Positions 6,751 to 13,927 of a stretch of 18,302 nt of DNA are shown piece by piece (the stretch's first letter is position 1; every line of letters starts with the position of its first letter). The stretch spans positions 1 to 18,302 of the forward strand of contig CAZJBJ010000069.1 in NCBI GenBank assembly GCA_964544295.1. The letters run 5' to 3'. The position numbers and the translations under genes were made by a program. The notes under the pieces are model-generated. The model searched no databases, had not been told where the DNA came from, and saw nothing but the letters and a program-made list of their open reading frames with translations. The stretch is from JAENVU01 sp964544295 (lineage in GTDB: Bacteria > Actinomycetota > Acidimicrobiia > IMCC26256 > JAENVU01).

Positions 6751-8214
6751 ATGATCGATCCGACCCTCGACGCCGTCGCGACCGCCGACCTGATCCGCGC
6801 CGGCGATGCCACGCCTCTCGAAGTCGTCGACGCCGCGATCGCCCGCATCGAAGCCGTCAATCCCAAACTGAACGCCGTCATCCGCGACCGCTTCGATGCG
6901 GCGCGCGCCGAGGCGCAGGGTCCCCTGCCCGACGGGCCGTTCCGCGGCGTGCCGATCCTGTTCAAGGACCTCGGCTGCGAGGTGGCCGGCGAGTCGATCT
7001 ACGACGGCATGCAGTGCCTGAAGACGGCCGACTACCGCGCGTCGCGCACCGATCTCCTCGCCCAACGGTTCCTCGATGCCGGCTTCGTCTGGCTCGGCCG
7101 GACCAACACGCCCGAGATCGGCCTCCTTCCCACCACCGAGCCCGAAACCTACGGCGCAACCCACAACCCGTGGCGGCCGGGGTTCACGCCGGGCGGTTCG
7201 AGTGGGGGCTCGGCCGCAGCCGTCGCCAGTGGGATGGTGCCGGTCGCGCATGCGAACGACGGTGGCGGATCGATCCGCATTCCCGCCTCGTGCTGCGGGC
7301 TCGTCGGGTTGAAACCGACGCGCGGTCGGGTCCCGATGGGCGGTTCGGCGAACGAGATCGCGAACTTCCTCGTCGCCGAAGGCGTGGTCACGCGCACTGT
7401 CCGCGACACGGCGGCGATCCTCGACGTGCTCTCGACACCCCAACGCGGCGCACCGACCCGGCCCGCACCGCCGTCGGCGGCGTACGCCACCGTGGTCGGT
7501 CGGGATCCCGGGCCACTTCGCATCGGTGTGCTCGCCGACAACCCGCAGGACCGCGGCAACCTCCATCCGGACTGCGTGCAGGCGGTCGAGACCACGGCCA
7601 CACTGCTCGAGGGGCTCGGTCATCGGATCGAGCCCGCGTGCCCGGTCGAATGGACCGACCCGGACGCGGTGTTCCGGTTCAGCTCGGTCTGGGCAGCTGA
7701 CTGCGCGGCGTCAGTCGACGCGTGGGCGACGCGCCTCGGGCGCCCCCTCACCGAGGACGACATCGAACCGCTGACCTGGAAGCTCGCCGAGATCGGCCGC
7801 GGCGTGACCGGACCGCAGTTCATCGCGACCGTCTCGGAAGCGCTCGACCTCGCCCGATCGGCGGGCCAGCTCTGGCGGTCGGACCCGTCCGGCGACGACG
7901 ACGGCCTCGACCTGGTCCTCACCCCGACGCTCGCCGAACCACCGCTCGCGCACGGCAGCTTCCCGTCCACCCGAGAGCGACCGCTCGACGGGTTCATCCG
8001 CGCCGGCGCGTTCGTCCCGTTCACCACCCAGGCCAACGTGTCCGGCCAACCCGCCATCAGCCTGCCGATGCACACGACCGCCGACGGTCTGCCGGTCGGC
8101 ATCCAGCTCATGGCGAACTTCGGCCGTGAGGACCTCCTGCTCCAGGTGGCCGCCCAGCTCGAAGCTGCAGCACCATGGACCGACCGCCGCCCGACCGTCC
8201 ACGCGTTCGCGTGA
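6751..8214 (+). CDS. Amidase-signature hydrolase 1 (6-aminohexanoate-cyclic-dimer hydrolase-like)
   Basis: This 487-residue amidase-signature enzyme hydrolyses C-N bonds of amides through a Ser-cisSer-Lys triad. The expected residues are K72 in ILFKDLGCEVAGE, the cis-Ser S151 in PGGSSGGSAAAVASG, and the nucleophile S174 in NDGGGSIRIPASCCG. The DGGGSIRIPAS form and the preceding RTNTPEIGLLPTTEPETYGATHNPW resemble the NylA-like branch (cyclic amide or linear oligomer hydrolases) more than GatA, which has TDTGGSIR. The C-terminal half (about 240-440) is the variable substrate-pocket region, ending with SGQPAISLPM and a family-typical GREDLLLQVAAQLE. It is the first of three tandem paralogues and probably the first gene of the operon. 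The substrate is not known. The length is normal for the family, and no signal peptide is seen, so it acts in the cytosol. Confidence 0.85.
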   Translation: MIDPTLDAVATADLIRAGDATPLEVVDAAIARIEAVNPKLNAVIRDRFDAARAEAQGPLPDGPFRGVPILFKDLGCEVAGESIYDGMQCLKTADYRASRTDLLAQRFLDAGFVWLGRTNTPEIGLLPTTEPETYGATHNPWRPGFTPGGSSGGSAAAVASGMVPVAHANDGGGSIRIPASCCGLVGLKPTRGRVPMGGSANEIANFLVAEGVVTRTVRDTAAILDVLSTPQRGAPTRPAPPSAAYATVVGRDPGPLRIGVLADNPQDRGNLHPDCVQAVETTATLLEGLGHRIEPACPVEWTDPDAVFRFSSVWAADCAASVDAWATRLGRPLTEDDIEPLTWKLAEIGRGVTGPQFIATVSEALDLARSAGQLWRSDPSGDDDGLDLVLTPTLAEPPLAHGSFPSTRERPLDGFIRAGAFVPFTTQANVSGQPAISLPMHTTADGLPVGIQLMANFGREDLLLQVAAQLEAAAPWTDRRPTVHAFA

Positions 8215-8224
8215 CCGACCCCCC

Positions 8225-8229
8225 GGAGA
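8225..8229 (+). promoter_or_regulatory. Ribosome binding site GGAGA for amidase 2
   Basis: GGAGA lies 4 nt upstream of the GTG at 8234 in the 19-bp gap after amidase 1. It supports the GTG start over the longer frame that runs back into amidase 1. Confidence 0.5.
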
Positions 8230-8233
8230 CTTC

Positions 8234-9682
8234 GTGACCGATTCCCCCGACCTCGCGGCGCTCGATGCGACCGCCCAGGCCGCGCTCGTCGCGAGCGGCG
8301 ATGCCACCGCGACCGAGCTCGTCGACGCGGCGATCGCTCGCGTCGAGCAGGTCAACCCGCAGCTCAACGCGGTCATCCATCCGCTGTACGACCGCGCCCG
8401 GGCCCAGGCCGGCACTCCACTCACCGGTCCGTTCGCCGGTGTTCCGATCGTGGTCAAGGACCTGGACGGAGAACTCGCGGGTGCGCCACTCCACCTGGGC
8501 AACACACTGCTCAAGTCCATCGGCTACACCGCGACCCTCAACTCGTACCTGTTCGACAAGCTGGAGCAGGCCGGCTTCGTGATCATCGGCAAGACGAACA
8601 CCCCCGAGTTCGGACTCCAGGTGACGACCGAACCGCACGCCTACGGCGCGTCCCGGAACCCGTGGGACACCGAGCGCAGCACCGGCGGCTCGAGCGGCGG
8701 TTCGGCGGCCGCGGTCGCGAGCGGCATGGTCCCCGTCGGTCACGCCGGCGACGGCGGCGGGTCGATCCGGGTCCCGTCGAGTGAATGCGGCCTGGTCGGG
8801 TTGAAGCCGTCGCGCGGTCGCGTCTCGGTCGGTCCCCACGACGGCGAGGTGTGGCACGGCCTCGTCGCCCGCCACGTCGTCACCCGCACAGTGCGCGATT
8901 CGGCGGCCATCCTCGACGCCGTCGCCGGGCCGATGCCCGGGGACCCCTACTCCGCCCCGCCACCGGCGCGACCGTTCCTGACCGACGTGGGCGCCGACGT
9001 CGCGCCCCTCCGCATCGGACTGCGCACCACGGCGCCGGGTGGGCTCTGCGAGGTCGATCCGGAGGTCGTCGCCGCCACCGAAGCCACCGCCCGCGCCCTC
9101 GAGTCGCTCGGCCACACCGTGGAAGTCGCGGCGCCCGCCGCCCTGGACGACGCCGAACTCATCACCGCGTTCCTGAGCGTCGTCGCCGCCCACGGTCTCG
9201 GCCTGGTCACCGAGCTGGAAGCCATGGCCGGTCGCCCGGTCACCGCATCGGACGTCGAGCCGGGCACCTGGGCGCTCGCGGAGGCCGGCCGCGAGGTGTC
9301 CGCCCTGCAGTACCTCCAGACCATCCACACCGCGCACGCCTGGACCCGACGCATGCTCGAGTGGTGGCACTCCGGGTACGACCTCCTGCTCACGCCGACG
9401 GTCGCCGACCTGCCGCCGATGCTGGGGACGTTGAACCCCGTCGACGGCGACCCGGCCATGAGCACCATCCTGCAGACGCCCTACGCGATCTTCGCCGCCG
9501 GGTTCAACGTGTCCGGCCAGCCGGCGATCTCCCTGCCGACGGGCATGAGCCAGTCGGGGCTGCCGATCGGCGTGCAGCTCGTCGCCGCCGCCCACCGGGA
9601 AGACCTCTTGCTCGGCGTCGCGGCCCAACTCGAGTCCACGATGCCCTGGGCCGACCGGCGCCCACCCGTCTTCGCCAGCTGA
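8234..9682 (+). CDS. Amidase-signature hydrolase 2 (6-aminohexanoate-cyclic-dimer hydrolase-like)
   Basis: This 482-residue paralogue of the preceding amidase has the full triad: K75 (VVKDLDGELAG), cis-Ser S154 (GGSSGGS) and nucleophile S177 (GDGGGSIRVPSSECG). It is the most divergent of the three just after the nucleophile, with PSSECG where the others have PASCCG or PAACCG. It also has APLHLGNTLLKSIGYTA where the others have a YDG-containing stretch. These differences line the acyl-binding side in the family, so a different substrate is likely. The GTG start is chosen from the GGAGA site and from the match of MTDSPDLAALDATAQAALV to the N-terminus of amidase 3. It ends 12 bp before amidase 3. 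A 25-nt stretch (8682-8706) encoding the GGSSGGS core is identical to amidase 3 (10140-10164). Confidence 0.85.
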   Translation: MTDSPDLAALDATAQAALVASGDATATELVDAAIARVEQVNPQLNAVIHPLYDRARAQAGTPLTGPFAGVPIVVKDLDGELAGAPLHLGNTLLKSIGYTATLNSYLFDKLEQAGFVIIGKTNTPEFGLQVTTEPHAYGASRNPWDTERSTGGSSGGSAAAVASGMVPVGHAGDGGGSIRVPSSECGLVGLKPSRGRVSVGPHDGEVWHGLVARHVVTRTVRDSAAILDAVAGPMPGDPYSAPPPARPFLTDVGADVAPLRIGLRTTAPGGLCEVDPEVVAATEATARALESLGHTVEVAAPAALDDAELITAFLSVVAAHGLGLVTELEAMAGRPVTASDVEPGTWALAEAGREVSALQYLQTIHTAHAWTRRMLEWWHSGYDLLLTPTVADLPPMLGTLNPVDGDPAMSTILQTPYAIFAAGFNVSGQPAISLPTGMSQSGLPIGVQLVAAAHREDLLLGVAAQLESTMPWADRRPPVFAS

Positions 9683-9683
9683 A

Positions 9684-9687
9684 GGAG
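9684..9687 (+). promoter_or_regulatory. Ribosome binding site GGAG for amidase 3
   Basis: AAGGAG, with its GGAG core at 9684-9687, overlaps the end of amidase 2 and lies 7 nt before the ATG at 9695. Confidence 0.6.
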
Positions 9688-9694
9688 CACACCC

Positions 9695-11137
9695 ATGGGA
9701 GACGCACTCGCCCATCTCGACGCCACTGCCCAGGCCGAGCTGGTCCGCACGGGAGCGGTCACCCCGGCCGAACTCGTCGAGGCGGCGATCGCCCGTATCG
9801 AGGCGATCGATCCGCAGGTTCACGCCTTCACGACCACACGGTTCGACGCGGCCCGCGCCGAGGCTGCCGGCCCGCTCCCCGACGGTCCGTTCACCGGCGT
9901 CCCCTTCGCGCTCAAGGATCTGTCGTGCACGCTCGCCGGCGAGCCCGCGTACGACGGCGTCCCGGTACTCAAGCAGGAGGACTGGCGGTCACCGATCACC
10001 AGCAATCTGGCTGCGAGGTTCCAGGCGGCGGGCCTCGTCATCGTCGGGCGCACCAGCAGTCCCGAACTCGGCATCATGCCGACGACCGAGCCGTTGGCCT
10101 ACGGCCCCACCCACAATCCGTGGGACCTGGATCGGACCCCCGGCGGCTCGAGCGGCGGTTCGGCCGCGGCCGTGGCCGCGGGTCTCGTTCCGTTCGCCCA
10201 CGCGTCGGACGGGGGCGGATCGATCCGCATTCCGGCGGCCTGCTGCGGACTGGTCGGTTTGAAGACCTCACGCGGCCGCACGTCGGTGGGACCTGGGAGC
10301 GACGAGATCGGTCGGCCGCTCTCCGTGCAGTTCGCCGTCACTCGATCGGTTCGGGACGCGGCGGCGTTGCTCGACGCCGTGGCCGGACCGGCGGTCGGCG
10401 ATCCCATCTCCCCCTTCCCTCCCGATCAGTCGTACGTCGACGCGCTCACCACCCCCATCGCGGCGCCGTTGCGCGTCGGCATCATGACGACGATGCCCGG
10501 AACGAGCGACCAGGCGGATGCCGAGTCGGTCGCCGTCACCGAGACGATCGGCCGGCAACTCGAAGCCATGGGCCACATCGTCGACGTGTCCCATCCGGCC
10601 GCGTTCGACGAGTCCGAGCGCATGACCGCGTTCCTGCCGATCTGGTCGGCGATGGCCACGTCGAACGTGATGGCGATCGAACGCAAGATCGGGCGAGCGG
10701 TCATCGAGGGTGACATCGAACCGCTCACCTGGATCCTGGCCGAGAGCGGCCGGAACACCAACGGCGGCGAACTCATGGACGCCATGCTCGCCATGGGCGC
10801 GTTCAGTCGCCGGTTCGTGCAGTGGTGGGCCGACGGCTACGACCTGCTCCTCACGCCGACGCTGGGCGAACTGCCCCCCGAGCTCGGCGTGCTCCAGACG
10901 CCCGACGAACCGTTCGTCGGTTTCGGACGCGGCGGGACGTTCACGCCCTTCACCCCCGTCACCAACCAGACCGGCCAGCCGGCGATCTCGCTCCCACTCG
11001 GCGAGAGCGCGTCGGGTCTCCCGATCGGCGTGCACCTGATCGCGGCCCCCGGCCGGGAGGATCTGCTCCTCGGCATCGGCGCGCAGCTCGAGGCCGCGAT
11101 GCCCTGGGCCGGTCGGACCGCCCCCGTCCATGCCTGA
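9695..11137 (+). CDS. Amidase-signature hydrolase 3 (6-aminohexanoate-cyclic-dimer hydrolase-like)
   Basis: This 480-residue protein is the third tandem amidase. Triad residues are K74 (ALKDLSCTLAGE), S153 (GGSSGGS) and S176 (SDGGGSIRIPAACCG). In the N-terminal half it is closer to amidase 1, with shared RFDAARAEA, GPLPDGPF, YDG and CCGLVGLK stretches. In the inserted region it is closer to amidase 2 (LLDAVAGP, GDP). This mosaic fits duplication followed by exchange between copies. The C-terminal half has WWADGYDLLLTPTLGELPP and the family end TGQPAISLPL plus GREDLLLGIGAQLEAAMPW. The stop lies 8 bp inside the next gene (AtuA), so the two are translationally coupled. It is cytosolic, with substrate unknown. 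Confidence 0.85.
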   Translation: MGDALAHLDATAQAELVRTGAVTPAELVEAAIARIEAIDPQVHAFTTTRFDAARAEAAGPLPDGPFTGVPFALKDLSCTLAGEPAYDGVPVLKQEDWRSPITSNLAARFQAAGLVIVGRTSSPELGIMPTTEPLAYGPTHNPWDLDRTPGGSSGGSAAAVAAGLVPFAHASDGGGSIRIPAACCGLVGLKTSRGRTSVGPGSDEIGRPLSVQFAVTRSVRDAAALLDAVAGPAVGDPISPFPPDQSYVDALTTPIAAPLRVGIMTTMPGTSDQADAESVAVTETIGRQLEAMGHIVDVSHPAAFDESERMTAFLPIWSAMATSNVMAIERKIGRAVIEGDIEPLTWILAESGRNTNGGELMDAMLAMGAFSRRFVQWWADGYDLLLTPTLGELPPELGVLQTPDEPFVGFGRGGTFTPFTPVTNQTGQPAISLPLGESASGLPIGVHLIAAPGREDLLLGIGAQLEAAMPWAGRTAPVHA

Positions 11138-12521
11138 GTCGGCCGGGCCCGACCGGTCCGTCCGCCTCGGCGGCGGTCAGGGCTTCTACGGGGACACGCC
11201 CCGCGCCGTGCAGGGCCTCCTCGACGCCGGGATCGACTACCTCTGCCTCGAAGCCCTCGCGGAACTCACGCTGGCGATCCTGCAGAAGGACCGCGCCCGG
11301 GACGAATCCCTCGGCTACACCCGCGACCTGCCTCGCTACCTCGGCGCGGCCATGCCCGCCATCCTCGACGGTCGCACCAAGGTCATCACCAACGCGGGCG
11401 GCATCAACCCTCGCGCCGCCGCCCACGCAGCCGTCGAGACGGCCAAGCAGATGGGCGTGTCCGGGCTGAAGATCGCGACGGTGCTCGGCGACGACCTGAT
11501 GACGCGGCTCCCCGAGGTGCGCACCGCCACGGCGGCCGGTCTCGCCAACGTCGAGACCGGCGCGGCCTTCGAGACCATGGGTGGCGACGCCCTCTTCTTC
11601 TCGGCGTACCTCGGTGCGTTCCCGATCGCTGAGGCGCTCGACCAGGGCGCCGACATCGTGATCACCGGCCGGGTGGCCGACGCCGCACTGTTCCTCGGAC
11701 CGTTGATCCACGAGTTCGGCTGGGCCCGCGACGACTGGGACCGGCTCGCGGCCGGCATCCTCGTCGGCCACCTGCTCGAATGCTCGGGCCAGGTGGCGGG
11801 CGGCAACTTCAGCGGCGAATGGTGGACTGTTCCGGAACCGTGGAAGCTGCCCTACCCGATCGCCGAGGTCCGCGCCGACGGCACCGCGGTCATCACCAAG
11901 CCACCGGAATCCGGGGGCCGCGTCGATCTCGACACCGTCCGGCACCAGCTCCTCTACGAGGTGCACGATCCGGCCGCGTACCTCGCGCCCGACGTCGTCG
12001 CCGACTTCACCTCCGCCCGGTTCACCGACCTCGGCGACGATCGGGTCGAGGTCCGCGACGTCCGAGGGAAACCCGCCACCGACTCGTACAAGGCGCTGCT
12101 CGCGTACCCCGCCGGTTGGTCGGGTGAGACCCGCATCGCGTTCTCGTGGCCCGACGCACGCGAGAAGGCGGAGGCGCTGACTGCGATCTTCATGCAGCGG
12201 GTCGAGCTGGCTGGTCTGGTCGTCGACGAGTGGGAGGTCGAACTGTGGGGGGTCAACGCGCTCGGCGGCGACACCGTTCCCGCGACCGACGCGGAGCCCC
12301 CCGAGGTCGTCGCCCGGGTCGCCTGGCGGTGCGCCGACCAGAAGACGGCCGCCGGCGTGGGCCGGGAACTCGTCCCGCTCGCGCTCGGTGCACCACCCGC
12401 GGGGATGACCGGCATCGGGCGCGGCGGCGGTGCCCCCACCGAGCTCCTGGGGATCTGGCCGACCCTCGTCGACAGGTCCCTCGTCGACCCCGGCGTCACC
12501 GTCACCCTCGAGGAAGTCTGA
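11130..12521 (+). CDS. AtuA family protein (DUF1446), acyclic terpene utilisation-like
   Basis: This 463-residue protein has the AtuA / DUF1446 pattern: RLGGGQGFYGDTPRAVQ near the start, DYLCLEALAELTLAIL, KVITNAGGINPRAAAHA, and GADIVITGRVADAALFLGP. Then follow HLLECSGQVAGGNF, GGRVDLDTVRHQLLYEVHDP and the end GIGRGGGAPTELL. AtuA is required for citronellol/geraniol breakdown in Pseudomonas, but its chemical step has never been clear to my knowledge. Family members often sit beside CoA-dependent carboxylases or hydratases. Here it is placed instead behind three amidases. Many homologues carry an additional C-terminal domain; in this genome that domain is a separate gene, 67 bp downstream. The ATG at 11130 overlaps the amidase 3 stop by 8 bp. 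Confidence 0.8.
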   Translation: MPESAGPDRSVRLGGGQGFYGDTPRAVQGLLDAGIDYLCLEALAELTLAILQKDRARDESLGYTRDLPRYLGAAMPAILDGRTKVITNAGGINPRAAAHAAVETAKQMGVSGLKIATVLGDDLMTRLPEVRTATAAGLANVETGAAFETMGGDALFFSAYLGAFPIAEALDQGADIVITGRVADAALFLGPLIHEFGWARDDWDRLAAGILVGHLLECSGQVAGGNFSGEWWTVPEPWKLPYPIAEVRADGTAVITKPPESGGRVDLDTVRHQLLYEVHDPAAYLAPDVVADFTSARFTDLGDDRVEVRDVRGKPATDSYKALLAYPAGWSGETRIAFSWPDAREKAEALTAIFMQRVELAGLVVDEWEVELWGVNALGGDTVPATDAEPPEVVARVAWRCADQKTAAGVGRELVPLALGAPPAGMTGIGRGGGAPTELLGIWPTLVDRSLVDPGVTVTLEEV

Positions 12522-12592
12522 TGCCCGTTCTCGTACACAAGCTGCACGCCAGGGCGTGCAGAGCGCGCGCCGAAATGAGGGTTTGGGCATGA
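12521..12592 (+). CDS. 23-codon ORF bridging the AtuA gene and its small partner
   Basis: A short ORF, MPVLVHKLHARACRARAEM and four more residues, exactly fills the gap between the AtuA gene and the small AtuA-associated gene. Its ATG shares one base with the AtuA stop (TGATG), and its stop overlaps the next ATG (ATGA). The three genes use three different frames. It contains a perfect hairpin (12542-12561). No Shine-Dalgarno sequence is needed if ribosomes reinitiate. The peptide resembles nothing I recognise. It may be a translated linker, a leader-type peptide, or the chance reading of an inserted repeat element. Confidence 0.4.
   Translation: MPVLVHKLHARACRARAEMRVWA
12542..12561 (+). repeat. 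Perfect inverted repeat / hairpin between AtuA and its partner gene
   Basis: CTGCACGCC (12542-12550) and GGCGTGCAG (12553-12561) pair perfectly over 9 bp with a two-base centre, or 8 bp with a CAGG loop. Outside it lies a second inverted pair, ATGCCC (12521-12526) and GGGCAT (12585-12590). The nested symmetry suggests a small palindromic repeat unit or an RNA processing or pausing structure. No U tract follows. Confidence 0.6.
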
Positions 12593-12987
12593 GGATGCAG
12601 CTCCGGGAGTTCTGCGGGTACCGCGCCGGCGACAAGGGCGACACCTCGGACATCGCGCTGTTCGCGTACGACGACGCCGGGTACGACCTCATCGTGCAGG
12701 AAGTCACTGCCGAACGGGTCAAGGCCCACTTCGGCGTGATGGTGCTCGGCGAGGTGACCCGCTACGAGGCCCCGAACGTCCGGGCGCTGAACTTCGTCCT
12801 GCGCGGTGCGCTCGGCGGCGGCGGGCCTCGCTCACTCCGGAGCGACAACCTCGGCAAGAGTCTCGGCGGCGCGCTGGTGCGACTGACGGTCGACGTGCCC
12901 GCCGAGTTCGCGGCATCCGCCCGCCGCCAACGCCCGGACGTCGAGTGGGCTCGGACGAGGATCGCCGAGCGGACGCGGCGTGGCTGA
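12589..12987 (+). CDS. Small AtuA-associated protein (AtuA ferredoxin-like domain)
   Basis: This 132-residue protein matches the small domain that accompanies AtuA, either as its C-terminus or as a separate subunit. Diagnostic stretches are YRAGDKGDTSDIALFAY (11-27), VTAERVKAHFG (39-49), RYEAPNVRALNFVLRGALGGG (58-78) and RSLRSDNLGKSLGGAL (81-96). The family domain ends near residue 104. The rest (PAEFAASARRQRPDVEWART onward) is an Arg-rich tail. It probably forms a complex with the AtuA protein, but the reaction is unknown. The ATG at 12589 is preferred over the Met at 12595, because it overlaps the stop of the bridging 23-codon ORF. The stop lies 8 bp inside the next gene. Confidence 0.75.
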   Translation: MRMQLREFCGYRAGDKGDTSDIALFAYDDAGYDLIVQEVTAERVKAHFGVMVLGEVTRYEAPNVRALNFVLRGALGGGGPRSLRSDNLGKSLGGALVRLTVDVPAEFAASARRQRPDVEWARTRIAERTRRG

Positions 12988-13885
12988 CGCACTCCCGGCC
13001 GCCACGCGCGAGTGGTTCTCGACGCCTGGACCCTTCACCGGACTCGGGGACCACCGGTTCGATCTCGCGCTCGACACGGCCGGGAAGCCTGCGATCGTCG
13101 ACGTGGTGCGAGCCGTCCAAGGGCTCGTGATCTACGACCTCATCGCGTCACCGTTCTATGACATCCAGCTCACGCCCGAGCAAGCGGCGACCGTGAACGT
13201 CCGGCCAGTGACAACACTGTTGGACCACGCGTGCGCCATTGACCCCCGACCACTCAAAGAAGCTCGTACACCCGACCGACGCGTGGCCGGCCGGTGTCGC
13301 ACCTTCGCCACGCTGACGGTCGCGCTGCTGCGCGCCCACGGGGTTCCCGCCCGAGCGCGGTGCGGGTTCGGCGCGTATTTCCGCCCGGGGTACTTCGAGG
13401 ACCACTGGATCGCGGAGTACTGGTCCGAGGCCGAGGCTCGCTGGGTGATGGTCGACGCCCAACTCGACGATGCCTGGACGCACGCCATCGGCTTCGCCGG
13501 CAATCCGCTGGACCTGACGCCGGACGAGTTCGTCGTCGCCGGTCCGGCGTGGACCGCGTGGCGCACCGGCATCGCCGATCCCGACCGGTACGGGCTCTCC
13601 GCGATCGAGGAGCACGGTGCGTTCTGGATCGCAGGCAACCTCCGCCTCGACCTCACGGCCCTCAACAAGGTCGAGATGCAGCCCTGGGATGTCTGGGGCG
13701 CGCACTGGGAGCCCGCGGACCCGATCCCGACCGACCTCACATTGTTCGATCGGATGGCCGCCGCGACGAAACAGGTCGACCACGACCTCGACACCCTCCG
13801 CACGCTCTCCACCCATCCCGAGATCCGGATGCCGGGCGAGGTCTGGAACGTGATGCACCAGGCCACCGAGGTCGTCACCGTCTGA
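12980..13885 (+). CDS. Transglutaminase-like thiol enzyme
   Basis: This 301-residue protein has a transglutaminase-like (papain-type) core. It shows the catalytic Cys C106 in AGRCRTFATLTVALLRAHGVPARARCGF, the His H142 in YFEDHWIAEYW and the Asp D159 in RWVMVDAQLDD. These three residues form the usual Cys-His-Asp triad in the usual order and spacing. Bacterial relatives act mostly as cysteine peptidases or amidohydrolases rather than cross-linking enzymes. The C-terminal 140 residues (from about 165) have no fold I recognise. No signal peptide is seen, so it is probably cytosolic. The GTG start overlaps the preceding gene by 8 bp, placing it as the last gene of the amidase/AtuA operon, where a further amide-bond enzyme makes sense. 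A stretch at 13202-13276 uses more A/T-ending codons than its surroundings. Confidence 0.7.
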   Translation: MADALPAATREWFSTPGPFTGLGDHRFDLALDTAGKPAIVDVVRAVQGLVIYDLIASPFYDIQLTPEQAATVNVRPVTTLLDHACAIDPRPLKEARTPDRRVAGRCRTFATLTVALLRAHGVPARARCGFGAYFRPGYFEDHWIAEYWSEAEARWVMVDAQLDDAWTHAIGFAGNPLDLTPDEFVVAGPAWTAWRTGIADPDRYGLSAIEEHGAFWIAGNLRLDLTALNKVEMQPWDVWGAHWEPADPIPTDLTLFDRMAAATKQVDHDLDTLRTLSTHPEIRMPGEVWNVMHQATEVVTV

Positions 13886-13915
13886 ACGCCCGGCCCGGCG
13901 GTCCCACCCCGGGGG

Positions 13916-13921
13916 TACGGT
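13916..13921 (+). promoter_or_regulatory. -10 box (TACGGT) of a likely leaderless promoter for the lhr gene
   Basis: TACGGT lies exactly 6 nt before the GTG at 13928, the same geometry as the box in front of the amidase operon. No Shine-Dalgarno sequence is seen. The 42-bp gap after the transglutaminase-like gene therefore holds a separate promoter. Confidence 0.5.
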
Positions 13922-13927
13922 GCAGCC

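Noticed and set aside
12521..12590. Small insertion element with terminal inverted repeats ATGCCC/GGGCAT
   Set aside because: Six-base ends are too short to be convincing and no target duplication is visible. It is kept only as one explanation of the junction, pending a genome-wide copy count.
8108..12722. Long - strand open frames opposite the amidase and AtuA genes (8108-9823, 10268-11131, 10959-12722)
   Set aside because: These are low-complexity antisense shadows of genes with clear active-site motifs. None has similarity or a plausible ribosome site.
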